A DNA stretch of 64,000 nt, taken from positions 204,676 to 268,675 of the forward strand of contig MNCI01004648.1 of the NCBI GenBank assembly GCA_015680685.1. Direction: 5' to 3'. Source of the DNA: Gnetum montanum. Lineage: Eukaryota > Streptophyta > Gnetopsida > Gnetales > Gnetaceae. The notes under the pieces are model-generated. The model worked only from the letters and a program-made list of their open reading frames with translations. It did no database searches and was not told the origin of the DNA. Positions 21,310 to 32,640 of this stretch are shown in pieces. Both the position numbers and the translations under genes were made by a program. Numbering within the stretch: position 1 is the first letter of the stretch; each line of letters starts with the position of its first letter.

Positions 21310-22644
21310 AAATATCTTCTTACTATAAACAATAGAATAAAATAAACATGCTAAGAGATATTGAGAGAGGTAGAGGACATAGTGGGAGCCACTTCATGAT
21401 TAACTGAAAAATAGAAGTGTACTAAGATACTATTTTGATAGTTAGAGTGAATCAAGTTGAGAAGTGTCCATTAGTATGTTGAAGGTGCTATAGTAATATT
21501 ATTAACTAAATAAGTGGATGTTGTTTTTTCATGGAATCATTAACAACCTCATTCCAACCTTTTCTACAGTTGTCTAGATGTATCTGTGATAAATATAATC
21601 CCATTAGAAATTGCTAGTTTGTGTACTGAAGAGTTCCTGATCAAAGACCTAACGTGAAGCACTTAGCAGTTGCATGATTGTGCATGTCTAGGGGGTGGAT
21701 TGAAAGCCTCACTAGGATATGCCTAACTAGATGAAAAGTATATAGTTTGTAAGTGCACATGATAACTACAGGGGGTCATTAATAAAGTGAATACAACAAC
21801 ACAAGCATGCATACTCTGGTATATGTACCTAACGTGAAGCCTACCTTAGTAGACTCCAAAAAGGACCCATTTCACAAGCTTTCTAAGTAAACTTTAACTT
21901 AGAAGAAAGAACAAGACAATGAATTGGAGAAAATTACCCTTTTTATGTGAAAACTCTCAATATGTAGAGAATTATATAAAAGATAAGGAGCCAAGCTCAA
22001 TCAAATCTCTTCAAAGGATCTTAGAGGCAACACATGTTCCCTCTCAATCCTCAATTGCTCACAATGAAGCTAAAGCTCAAGATAAGACACTTATAAGAGA
22101 TTTTCTTAGCCTCTCTCAAGTGCTTTCCCTTGCCTCTCACTTAAAGACTTCTTGCACAAGCTCTTAAGAGACCTCTCAAATCTCTTTTCTCTCTCTCTTA
22201 TTTATAGCTTGTTTGTGTGACCTTTCATCTTTTCTCCAATCTACCATTTGATTTGATGTTAGTTAAAATTTGCATTAGACATCTAAAAAAAATAATAGAC
22301 GTCTATTTTGAGTTCAAAGATGCTAGAGTAGATGTCTATAAATCAAGTTAGATGTCTATCATGCAGCTTAGATGTCTAATTGTCAAGATAGATGTATATA
22401 TTGCTAATGTCAAAATTAAAAATGCTTGTTTTGAGGTTTGGAACCTCCTAACACCTCCAAACAAGTCCCCATAGCCCCTAAAACCTCCCAGACTCATCAA
22501 AATAAGTCCAAAACACTCACAAACATGGCAAAACACCTTGGAATCATCATCAAAAGGTCAACACATGAAGACACACACAAACAACATACATACATACCCA
22601 AGATACATTGAGGATTACACAAGGGCTGGGTGATGCCCTCATCA
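21310..22644 (-). repeat. LTR-like block with TATA box and palindrome array (solo or partial LTR)
   Basis: On the minus strand the right edge begins TGATGAGGGCATC, suitable as an LTR start. The array of TAGAYGTCTA sites (22276-22378) follows, then a TATA box, GCTATAAATAAGAGAG (complement near 22193-22208). The order of palindromes, TATA box and transcribed part is like the nested element's LTR. A G-run with GGATTGAA near 21690 resembles the one at 6894. The left edge was not found, and no primer-binding site or coding frame belongs to it. The short open frame at 21919-22167 is not convincing. Confidence 0.4.
22276..22378. promoter_or_regulatory. Five TAGAYGTCTA-type palindromes, mostly 20 bp apart
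   Basis: Sites start at 22276 (TAGACATCTA), 22296 (TAGACGTCTA), 22329, 22349 and 22369 (TAGATGTCTA each). The spacings are 20, 33, 20 and 20 bp. TAGACGTCTA is a perfect palindrome with the GACGTC core known for plant bZIP binding. The other forms differ by one CpG-type transition. The array lies upstream of a minus-strand TATA box. Confidence 0.5.
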
Positions 22645-23160
22645 GTACCTATCTTATCATGAATGGAGAGGCAAGACTAGATCTGGTAAGGAGTTCATCT
22701 TGCTAGAATATATAGGTGGAAAAGTATAGCAATCATTTCCTAGGATTGATATATGCTCTCTTCTAGAATTTGTTTTGAATGTGAAAACCCAAGTGTGTTA
22801 ATCCTCTCTTGCATTACTTCAATTTAATTGAATTACTACCCTGATTGTTGGAAAAAATTAAATATCCTAATCGTTGGCTATAGTCAGTGGTATCTGTTGC
22901 TCTTTATGTGAAGGAGCAAGTGTGCCTTTATGTGTTAGTTTTAGTTGGAGAGCATTTGGGAAGTTACCAAAATGAACCCACCCTCTATAGGGAAAGCATA
23001 TGATAGAAGGGTGGTAGAGCTATGTGGGAACATGAGAAAGTAAGACTATGTAGCAAAGCTAGCTATCTTGTCTTAGTCATCATCAGTATATTAAGTAATA
23101 ACATATCATTTCCTTTTCATTGAGGGGTGTGGGGTGTGGGTGTTGTGTGTGTGTGTGGAG
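22645..23160. other. No gene; GT-rich microsatellite at the right end
   Basis: 23137-23160 is a (GT)n/GTGTGGG tract adjoining the LINE 3' end. Nothing else was recognised. Confidence 0.5.
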
Positions 23161-23945
23161 GTGTTAGGCCCAAAAAATAAATATATTAAAAAAATCTGAT
23201 TCAAAGTACAAAAGCAAAGAAGTAGAGGAGAAACTCCAAAACAACAAAAAGGAAAGGCCTCACGATTTTGGGAATGCCTTTTTAGGTTTTCATCCTTATA
23301 ACCAATCTTGAAAAGACCTCCCCTCTTGGGTAGGAAAAGGATAAGACCTTACCCTTATTTAGAAGCACCCAAATGGGTTTTCACTTCCTACTAATGGCTT
23401 TCGGTTAATTAAAAAAACTTCAAAGAGAAACATTTAGAAATTTAGCTAAAGCATTAGTTGCTGAATAATGTCATCTTGAACTAATAAAGGAAGAAAATTA
23501 GTTGGAGAATCTTTGTGAAAAATGACATTACATTAAAACTTCTAGATGGCATGAAGAAAAAGAGGACGAAAACAACATCAAGTATGAAGTAGAAATCCTT
23601 GAAGTTGAGGAGTGTCACAAAATAAAACTTCATCTAATCCTCATTGAAAGGCATGTAAATACTTGCTACAACAAGTCCAAGAGCTATAAGCAAGGGGACA
23701 AGTGAAAAAATAGTGAATGAATGTATCTTCCCTATTACAAATAGGACATCTTGGGTCATGAACACCCAAATGAAAGGGTGGAGTACCAATAGGCAAACAT
23801 TGATGAATTAAATACCCTAGAAAATATCTAATTTTTGAAGGAGTAGTAGAATTCCATATCTTCTGAAGTTGCTGCTTCAATGTTTTGTAATATATTTACT
23901 TTTTCTACATTTTGTTCGGTCTCTACCAACTCTCTTTAGTTGTTG
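23161..23945 (-). mobile_element. 5'-truncated LINE, family Y (copy Y1)
   Basis: The minus strand encodes the zinc-binding region after a plant LINE reverse transcriptase: SKIRYFLGYLIHQCLPIG, then CPICNREDTFIHYFFTC with a C-x2-C ... H ... C pattern (23641-23880). The same region of Y2 near 42100-41900 reads KIKQFLWCLLHQGLPIG and CPLCGGPDDFVHVFWHC. The 3' end on the minus strand, TTTTTTGGGCCTAACACC, matches the end of Y2. Everything upstream of the C-terminal part is missing, as is common after incomplete reverse transcription. Confidence 0.75.
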
Positions 23946-24889
23946 CACGTGATCCACATAAAAATTTTTAGCTAGTTTTTTTCCCTTTTCATTTACGAAC
24001 ACATGGAATGAGATTGCATGTAGCAAAGCTAATTCTAGTAGTGATCATGAGTATATTAAGTAGCAGCTTCTCATTTCCTCTCATTTATAAACCCATGAAA
24101 TGAGCTTATAATTTCCTCTTCATTTACAAACATGTGAAATGAGATAGCAATAGTTATCTTGTCATTATAGGTATATTAAGTTGTAGTTAAGTAGCTCACA
24201 TCCTTTACACCCCACCATGTTAACATGTTCTAAGTATAAATAATGTAATCCGGTACTGTAAATTGAAAAGGATAAAAAAAAAAAAAAACCCTACTCGTTT
24301 TACATCCACATATATTAACATGTTCTAGATAATGCAATCCCGTATTTTAAATTAAAAGGAAAAAGAAAACAAACCCCTACCAATATTAATAGTGTACAAC
24401 AGCCTTTTGGCTTCTATTTACGGTGCCGTACACAGAAAAAGTAATTATGCTCATGCAGCCATTGCGAGCACGAGGATTGAAACTTGGAATTTTTACTGTC
24501 TGGCGTATTTTTTGATTTATGTTTTCTTTTAAAAATCACATATATTTTTGTACTTTTAGTTTAGAATCCTTTGAAGTAAAATCATAAATGTTGCTATGAA
24601 AACCATAAATGCTAGTAAGTTCGGTGATGTCTGATTTAATATATTAAACGTATACTTGTACATTTGACAATTTTCAAAAATCACTGAAAGTTCTTTTAAG
24701 ATAGGTAACATGTAAAATTAAACGCAAAATACTGTAACATTTGAAAGAACCGCTAAATAAACCGTAGAATTCCAAAATAAGCCTGAGGTGCATTACAAAC
24801 TTACCTACATTGCTACGACAAGCAGACAAGGATTGAAGCAGCAGAAAACACAATGGTGAAAGCGCAAGGCTGCACCTTATTCCTTCGTA
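23946..24889. other. Upstream flank of the host gene
   Basis: It contains a three-fold imperfect phrase (TCATTTACAAACA or similar with ATGAGAT, about 23985-24145) and a run of 15 A at 24274-24288. No coding motif was seen. Confidence 0.5.
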
Positions 24890-25018
24890 TTTGGGTTTAC
24901 CAAGTCGCGAAGAGCAGCTCGGAGTTTACGTTTAAATAACGGACTCTCCTCAAACCACTTCCTCTGCACTCGTATCTGTTGCCACAGTCTTTGGGTTTAC
25001 CAAGTCGCGAAGAGCAGC
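24890..25018 (+). promoter_or_regulatory. Promoter/5' leader region with a 29-bp exact direct repeat
   Basis: The same 29 bases occur at 24890-24918 and 24990-25018, exactly 100 bp apart. The core is CCAAGTCGCGAAGAGCAGC. Base composition becomes GC-richer from here toward the ATG at 25247. This is where the promoter or 5' untranslated region of the APD-like gene should be. No clear TATA box was assigned. The repeat could be a duplicated control site or a recent local duplication. Confidence 0.4.
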
Positions 25019-25246
25019 CAAAGTAGGTGCGTAGAGTCAATTCTGATGTATCTGCTGCCTCCTCGTATATGCGGATATGCGGATATTAGCATTATTTTCG
25101 CTTCATGTTTGAATGGGAATCCGTGCTTGTTGATTTATCTCGTAGAGCTGACTGTTTATCCGCAGAACTTGAAAAAAATAATTGGAATTGCTAGATTCAA
25201 TTTCAACTGTTGATGTTCTCTGCTGAAATTTGAAGCAGAGAAGATA

Positions 25247-25553
25247 ATGACGGGATCCAGCTTCGGCGGCGGAGGATCAGGCGGTACATTCGGAGATGGA
25301 GGCGGAGGCGGAGGCGGATGTTCGTCATCGTCATCATCATCGGCGTTCTCGTCTTCGGGAACGGGTGGAGCTTTCAACTGGAGTCACCACCACCATCATC
25401 ATAATGAGCACCGTTATCCGAGCAACATTCAGGGTTACATCACAACTTACCATAGCCAGGTTGTGCCCCTCATTTCGCCCCGGCCACGCCAAAGGCAGTT
25501 CAAGCGCTCGACGTACTGTTGGGGCGTAGCAGGTTTCATTGCCGTTGTTTTAG
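25247..25553 (+). CDS. APD-like membrane RING E3 ligase, exon 1 (gene continues to exons 2-4)
   Basis: Exon 1 encodes 102 residues plus one base. Residues 3-41 are Gly/Ser-rich low complexity, 47-52 are six His, and 72-87 (VVPLISPRPRQRQFKR) is a Pro/basic cytosolic segment. A hydrophobic span starts at residue 90 (YCWGVAGFIAVVL). The donor is GTACCG at 25554. Joined to exon 2 in phase 1, the membrane segment is completed (G-SLWMIFGFYG). Exons 1-4 together give 221 residues matching, from memory, the N-terminal half of Arabidopsis APD1-4 proteins: cytosolic head, transmembrane helix, then a luminal domain. APD proteins end in a C-terminal RING that recruits E2 enzymes, with roles in pollen development and endomembranes. 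The RING is not in this window. The ATG is the first in this frame, and the low-complexity head is typical. Without splicing the frame stops at 25567. Confidence 0.72.
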
Positions 25554-26378
25554 GTACCGCATTTTAAACTTTTTCCATCTCGGTTTAAGCCTTTAGCGTT
25601 ATTTCGCAGGGTCGTTAGAGATATCGCCAGCGAGGAGTGTTTTTTCAACCTGCATATTCCAAATATTTTTTTGGTTTGCCATGGCGGTTTCGTCTCCGTT
25701 TGTGATGGATTAAGAATTTAAAAACATGTTTCGCTTATTTGCTGTCTCGTTTCGGGAAACGAGGAAAACACCTTTAAAAAACCTGAATGGACGTGCATGC
25801 ATGCGGTTTTATAAGTCAAAAAGCTCAGCAAATGTGCAGTTCCTACTAAGAACATATTGAAAATATTATTTGAAATCATAGTTATGATATCTCTTGCTTT
25901 AGCTTTACACAGATATGGATGTCTTGGTTGCATTTTAGCCTATTCTATAGACGAGCAGCTGGAGGCATGGAGTTGAAAATTAGCTGAGCTACTAATATAG
26001 GTGGATAAATTTATTTAAAATGCAGGTGTGACGTACACACATTGGCAATAATGCTAACGATTTTTATATCCCGGCACAGAGTTGAAATATGTTTTCTTTG
26101 GAACTGGTAAAAAGTGATTAATTGTGAAATTTAGATTTAAGATGCAACATGGGATTCCTTGGGATCTGAGCAAGAATTAAAAGTCCAAGTTTGATCTGTA
26201 GTAGTTTCAGCCAAGGAAACAAAGAAAATTGAAATCCACTTCATTTCAAAATGCTTATTGAAATGAAATACAATAAATATCTGTATGATACCTTATATCT
26301 AAAGTTGCATGTTTTAGAAATCTAAAACACTTTCAAGCTTCAGTTTTTCCTTTGTTTTGTCTTATTAGGTGTGCATGC

Positions 26379-28090
26379 TGTTAAGTTCTTTGTCCCTGTC
26401 TTCTGTTCTAAGGGCCTTGTAACCATAACATAAAGTTGGTTGCTTGCTTTGTAAGATCGCTCGGAGCTATTGTAAGCCATCACCTAGTTTGGTTGAAAGG
26501 CTTAAATGAAAAAAATATTTGAATATCCATAACATATAGAATAGAGAATATATGATACTATCTATAACAAACGGTAATCAATGAATCTTTGTCTTCACAA
26601 AGAGAGAGATTGTTCCTAACAAGCTGAGTTATCCCGTTGTAAAAGATTGAGGTAAATACAAATAAAGTGAGTAAAATAGTGAAAAGGTGTGTGTGTGTGT
26701 GTGAAGAGTAGCAGAAAATTTATTGTAACCAAAGATTATTATATTAGTTTTTGTATACTGGATTTTGAAGATAACATCCCTATATTATTTTTGATTGTTT
26801 GCCATTTCCATAATTTGATTCTTACCAGTTCCTGTATAGCTTACCAACAAATGTGATATTGTTAAGTCATAAAAATGTCTTACGAAGCATGAAATCAACA
26901 AAATGGTATCAGAGCTTAGGGGGAAACTTAAGGAATTGGAGGTACTGATTCAGATTTTGAAATCTGGATTAAAAAAGAAAATAGTATACGTTGAAATTAG
27001 GATAAAAAAGAAAATAATAGCATTTGTGACAATTATGTTTCCATATCTGGAAACAGATATATTACGTTAGCATAGACACACGGGCAATAGAAAATAATAT
27101 TACAAAGCACAAGCAAAGATTATGAGATTTGTCCTGTGAGCACAAGGCTTGTAGAAATTCATGTGGAGAAGCATGACTGAAGAAACTGGAAGGCTAGTGC
27201 ATGATTAGTTATTGCCTATGATATCTGGAAGAACCTAGGATCAATCTTTGGATTGAGTGACAAAGCCAAGAAAAGATTTACCGATCAAACCCAGAAAGCT
27301 GAGAGAAAAGATTTTATATAACATTACAGCACTAGCTTTTATTTTTACTGAGTACAGTAATTGTTGAAATTAAATTTTGGAGAAAGATAGACTATATTCA
27401 GTTCTTGATGCTTTTCTTGATCAGTATTAATTATTTTTTGGAGTTTTGTTAGCAAGAAATGTGGAACTAACGTTTAATATTTTTATATTAGGCTTCTAGT
27501 TTCAGTCAAGTACCTTTGAGGAAAAAGATAAAATGGATAGTCAGCAAAAAGTACTGTGGTTGCTCAAGGATAACTTAAAAAAGAAGGAAAAGAAAATTCA
27601 AAGATTAGAGGTCCAGGGAATCAATAAGACCAGTAGAGAAAAGGAGGGAAATAAGACTCAGAGAATTTTATTTGTCTTATCTGTGAAAGGAAGGGTCACA
27701 GAACGAAAAAATGTTGGTTAAATGACGACATCTGAAGCTAAAAGGAAGGTGATTAAGACATTTGTTGCTGAGAATAGAAATGAAAACAAATTTGGGGATG
27801 GTTATATTGAGACAACTAGTGGAGAAAGTGGCAGAGTTTCATTCATCTAATTGATGAAAATTCATTTCAATTCAACATAGTGAACAGTATATTGATTTCT
27901 GTAATTTAAGACATCATTGGAAACAAGAATATATTTCAAGCAATTAAGCCAAAGCAAGTAGGTGGAGTAACAACACTCATTGGAGTAAGTCACTGTTATG
28001 AAGGATACCACAAAATAGAAGTTGAAATAGACGGAAAACATGTTGAGACCAGCAATGTTTACCATATTCTTATTATTAAGGTAACCACTT
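26379..28090 (+). pseudogene. Ty1/copia 5' portion: LTR end, primer-binding site, gag, protease remnant
   Basis: A perfect initiator-tRNA-Met primer-binding site TGGTATCAGAGC lies at 26904-26915, three bases after an LTR-like end (ATCAACA, 26900). Downstream frames give a copia-type gag piece (AYDIWKNLGSIFGLSDKAKK, about 27210-27275). A zinc knuckle CLICERKGHRTKKC follows near 27680-27720. KIEVEIDGKHVETSNVYHI (about 28015-28070) resembles the segment after copia protease. No reverse transcriptase follows, so the element is truncated. The LTR start is uncertain; 26379 is one TG candidate. A (GT)9 run sits at about 26686-26703. Confidence 0.65.
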
Positions 28091-28816
28091 TCTTATCAAT
28101 ATGAGAATTGGCCAATACTCTAGAGATATTTTAAAGGGAAGAATAGGCAAAATGGATAGTTGCCTTTACAAATGAAGAAAATGAAGTTCATCACTTGAAG
28201 GCTCAATACTTATTCTACAAAGGGGAGTTATAGGGGGCTAGTAGATGAGCGAAAGCCTAATCTCTTTTTGAGTAACTATACCTAGGCTCAAACCCAAGCT
28301 TTATGACCTAAGAAACAAGCACCTTACCATCATTCCATATAATGGCCCATTTTTGTTCAGCACTATTGAAGAAGCGATATTCAGATAATGAAAAACAATG
28401 AAGAAATGAAGATGTGACATGCAAGATGTAGGTATCTCAATGTTAAATATCTAGGATGGCTAGGCAATACAGTGATACAGGTTCCTGAAATGATACAACA
28501 ATCAAAGCTTTCAATTTATAGATCAAAGCCTTTTCTGAAGATACAACTCATGGAAACCAAACAAAGGTTAATGGTTGTACATTTCAATGTTGGATGTTGT
28601 CCAAGTGTTGGCTAAGGACATGGAAGAAATGAAGAATGCTTTCTTGGTCATTGTGGATACACTTGAGAAACTTGCAGAAAAGAGGGAGTAGCCTCCATCT
28701 TTTACAACTTTAAGGTAGAGAGAGAAAGAGAACTCAATAGTTACTTCATCAAGGCATCCTTCTAAGCTTGATTTTAAAGATGATATTCCATTTGAGGAAG
28801 AAGGGTATGGAAATTG
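28091..28816. other. Mostly unrecognised; contains a short dispersed repeat
   Basis: 28235-28274 carries a phrase (GATGAGCGAAAGCCTAA, then TCTCTTT...GAGT) that recurs at about 60782-60812. Nothing else was identified. Confidence 0.4.
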
Positions 28817-30170
28817 TCACAAAATAGGGTGATGTACATTTGATATCACCCCAATTCCTAGGATGTGTACAAAGTGATAAAAATGTACAAGAAAATCTAG
28901 AAGCGTGGAAGACTCCATAGAAAACAAATATGTAGTAATGATCCCTCAAGGAGGGAAAAAATTCAAAAAAGGAAGAAGGAAACATGAAGAAAAGAGAAGG
29001 AAGAAAAGTCAAAGTGGGTCCCCATTGTCACATGACATTCATCTCTTACCTAGGACCACACATGAGCACACAAGGGTACAAGTGTCCCCTCTCATATGTG
29101 TTTGGACCACTCCAATGCCAAGTGTCATGAGGAGAACCATGGGATCACATGGGTCCCCTAACACTCACCTAATCTTCAGTTAATCTCCTTCTAGAAGCTC
29201 ATCAATATGTAATTTGCAGCCACATTAGTGGCCAATCACATTGCACTCATGGGTCAAGTAACTCAACCATGATTTAGCTAACCACCATCTAAAAGCTATA
29301 TAAAGGAGGTGTGTGTTCATTGTATCAACACATTCAAGAGAACACTCCATCAAGAGTGAAGAGAAGTGAAGAAAGAAGAGAGGGTAGAGATAGGTTAAGA
29401 GAGTGAGAACTCCTCCAAGAGTTGGAGTGTGCTCTTAAGCACCTTCACCTCCAAGAATGGTTTCATATGAAAGGATGTGAGGAACTCCTCTACCATTTTG
29501 GAGTAGAGTCAAGAGTGCCATAAGCACCTTCTTAAGAGGCATTGTATTGATGCATCATTTTGTTCATGTTAGCAATAGAAGTTTATGATTTGCCTCCATT
29601 TATGTATTGTTTATTCTCTCTTAAGTTGTATTATTTTGATACTCTCTCTAGTTGAATATGGATGAATGATTAAATCTCTCTCTTGAGTTTGTCAAGGAAT
29701 AAAAACAAAATGGTAGTTTCATCAATTTCAGTATCTTAGTTGTATCATTTCTATCATCTAGTTCCATTATCTCACACATTTCATTATTTGAGTCTTATTC
29801 ACTACCATTTCAATTTCACAAAAAACCCATCAAAAGATAAGCTTATAAGCCTTGCCCTCGTGCAATCAAGAATCCAATGCTCCATGTTCTTAAATTACCT
29901 ATGTAGGTTTGAGCCATTCAAAACCTAAGCCAAGAACAAGGGGAGACACTCCATCTTTCCAAATCTCAACCATGCAGTTTCCATAACATACATTTCACAC
30001 CTTAGAAATTTGGGGATCTCCTTTAAAATCCTATCATTCTAGGCCTCTTATCTTTGTTTAGGTCACAACAACAACATTAAGAAAGGAGGATCCAAAATCT
30101 AGTTGATCTACCCAAGCTTCAGCCCAAAATCTAGTTTTGGGAATTTATCTTTGGTAAAATTTTAAGTCAT
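28817..30170 (+). repeat. LTR-like region with TATA box
   Basis: A TATA box (CTATATAAAGG, 29296-29306) is followed by a purine-rich leader with GAGAACTCC repeats, as in plant LTR R/U5 regions. A gag frame in the same orientation lies downstream at 30930-31850. Termini, primer-binding site and partner LTR were not identified. 29340-29540 has a partly repeated phrase (CTCCTCCAAGAGTTGGAGT / CTCCTCTACCATTTTGGAGT). Confidence 0.35.
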
Positions 30171-30929
30171 GACACCCTCCATGCTGTTGTCGCATCCTAG
30201 TAGTGACCATTGCCAAATTTTCTGGTAGCATCACGAGTTGTGTTGCCTTTGTGCTCCACATAAAATTTCCACTTAGAACCAATGTGAAGTTGCATTGGAT
30301 TCACTTTACCCTTACAACATTAGAAAAGCACATATAGTGAGTAGCTACGATCTTGTGGTTGATTTGCGCCCCTCATATATGAGGCCGTGCACAATTGATG
30401 GCTTGCGACACACATGTGGTTGTCTCATACCATAGTTGAAGTAACACTAAACTCGTGGTTAACTTGCATTGGCCTCATGACCAAAAGATAAAGCTTGCTT
30501 TTGGCCTCATTGCGAGTCTACTTGTGGGGGATCTATGTAACTTGCAACAGTTGCTGTACACACTGTGACCACCTTGGCCCTTGCACCGTATCAGTGCCCA
30601 ACACATGCTCAACATTTAGTACAACAGGTGACCTAGTCACCATTACTAGTTGCATCCATTTCCATCCTTTGTTAGTAACTACTGCAACCTCCATTGAAGT
30701 CTAACTTGCGCTCGAAGAAGAACACCATTTTGACCTAGCTGCAACCTTCAAAACCTTGTGGTTCGGCTGCACTCATCACAAAAGGGCACAAAATAATGAA
30801 GACTTGTGTTGTTTGAGACCCCATAGGTCATGGGGTGGGTCTCTCCCTGTTCAACAAAGATGAGGAGAGAAAAAATGAAATTCTTCATGTTCCAAAAACT
30901 AAAGTAGGGGTTTATGGGTCAAGAATTCC
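30171..30929. other. No recognisable feature
   Basis: This may be the untranslated leader of the retrotransposon whose gag follows. It contains short repeats of GTGGTT/TTGTGGTT phrases only. Confidence 0.4.
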
Positions 30930-31850
30930 AAGAGAAGTGAATGTGAGACTTGCCTTTAGTTCTCATGGTAATCATCCAAGGGCAAGTTTTGTTGTTTCAT
31001 CAAGGATTTCTTAGTTTAAAGACATGGAAGCTGCTCTTGCTAAAGGTTTTAGATATGCTTCAAGGTTGCCACATGTTGAAGTTAAGTCATTCAATGGGAT
31101 GGAAGGTACTGAATCTTTTCTCTCATGGCTTAAAGTGTTGAACAAGTACTTTGAATTAGAAGATGTTGAAGATCACTAGGAGGTATCATGCTGAAACCAA
31201 ATTGGAAGTTATGGCACAAATTTGGTTTGAAAAAGGAAAATCATGTTTATCTCATAAGCAATGGAGCTCTAATTAAAGATTAACAACTTATGCAATTCAT
31301 GTTGAAACAAAGATGTAAGAAGATCCAGCATTGGCAAGAAGCCATTTAAAGGTTGAAGTATATAAGGCAATGTGAGAACAGTGTTCAAGATTTCCACATG
31401 GAATTTTGTAAAGTCGTCCAACATGTAAGAGTAGATTGGATTGAATATGAGAAGCATCAAACTTTCTAGGGGGATTAAAGAGGAAATATCAACAAGAGTT
31501 TACATTCTATGAGCCCCAAACATTAGATGAGGCATTTGAATTAGTTGTTAATGCTAAGAAGAAATTGCATGGCTATGGCAAAGGTTCCAAGACTTCCAAA
31601 GGCAAAGACTTCAATACTTCCAAGGGTGAAAAGGGAGCAAAGGAGAAGACCAATGCCAAGAGAAGTAAGACAAGGACAAAGGAGAAGAGACAGAAAAAAT
31701 TTTCAAGAATGACTCCACCAAGGCAGGCTAGAGTCAAGGAAGCAACAACACTTCTTTAAAGGTCCAATGCTTCAATTGTGGAGAAATGGGACACAAACAA
31801 TGGGAGTGCAAGAAGCTAAAAGCTAAAAAGAATAATAAACTTTAAATTAT
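30930..31850 (+). pseudogene. Retrotransposon gag with CCHC knuckle, broken
   Basis: The reading is DMEAALAKGFRYASRLPHVE, then VKSFNGMEGTESFLSWLKV and NKYFELEDVEDH. These match the minus-strand gag at 16240-15990 residue for residue at many positions. A Lys/Ser-rich linker and QCFNCGEMGHKQWECKKLK (C-x2-C-x4-H-x4-C, about 31765-31820) follow. Gag forms the RNA-packaging particle. The frame is broken several times between 31180 and 31560. Beyond 31850 the sequence changes to a copia-type RNase H, so this gag has lost its own pol. Confidence 0.72.
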
Positions 31851-31949
31851 GGAAAAGGAGGAAATTTCAAGTCATGGTAATGTGAGAGTGGGGACAATGG
31901 AAGCTTTTCAAATTTGGTTGAATTTTTGTATAAGAATTAATTTTTGATG

Positions 31950-32640
31950 AAGATATAAAATTGATGAATATGCCTCTTCCTCACAACATAAATCCAAAGA
32001 ACAAAGACAACACAACCATAGTTGATGCCACTTGTATAGAAGCATGATTGGAGCACTTAGATTTCTTTGTCCCACCGGACTAGACTTGGAATTTGCCACC
32101 TCTCTTCTATCAAGATTCATGCAAGAATCTAGACAGTCTCATCTCAATGCTCTCATCCATGTACTTAGATATGTAGAAGGCACAATAGATCATGGAATTA
32201 GTTACACCAAAGAAGATGGACAATTTCATGCTTATTTAGATGTTGATTGGGGAGGAGACCACAATGATAGAAATCTACATCAGGATCAATAATATTCTAT
32301 GGAAATAATGCAATATATTGGAAGTCAAAAAAAAAAAAAAACATCCATTAGTCTTTCAACTTGTGAAGCAAAATTTATTGCCATGATATAATATACTCAA
32401 CACATCTTGTGGCTAAACAAACTCATGAATCATCTTGGCTTTTACATAGAAGTACCCATCAACTTATATTGTGACAACACTTCAACCATACAACTCTTAG
32501 ATGAACATGTTCTTCACAAAAAATCAAAGCACACTGATATAAAATATTATTTGATCACGTAAGAAGTAAAGGAGGGCAAAATCAAATCATTACATGTGAA
32601 TACTAATGAACAAGTGGTAGACTTACTTACCAAACCCTAG
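31950..32640 (+). pseudogene. Ty1/copia RT end and RNase H fragment
   Basis: The frame at 32029-32292 reads LYRSMIGALRFLCPTGLDLE, then FATSLLSRFMQES, HLNALIHVLRYVEGTIDHGI and YLDVDWGGD. This is the conserved copia block YRSLIGSLRYL...RPDL...VLRYLKGT...DSDWAGD. Later frames give STCEAKFIAM, LYCDNTSTIQLL and KSKHTDIKYY...VVDLLTKP, completing RNase H. The preceding RT text VDAT is also present. A run of A (32328-32341) and stops break the frame. It is directly followed at 32640 by a minus-strand LINE fragment. Confidence 0.8.

Noticed and set aside
25385-25402. Six consecutive His codons as a sign of cloning-vector sequence
   Set aside because: The His run sits in a natural Gly/Ser/His-rich head, with mixed CAC/CAT codons and native flanks. 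Nothing vector-like surrounds it.
26904-26915. TGGTATCAGAGC as a functional tRNA gene part
   Set aside because: It is a retrotransposon primer-binding site next to an LTR end, not a tRNA.
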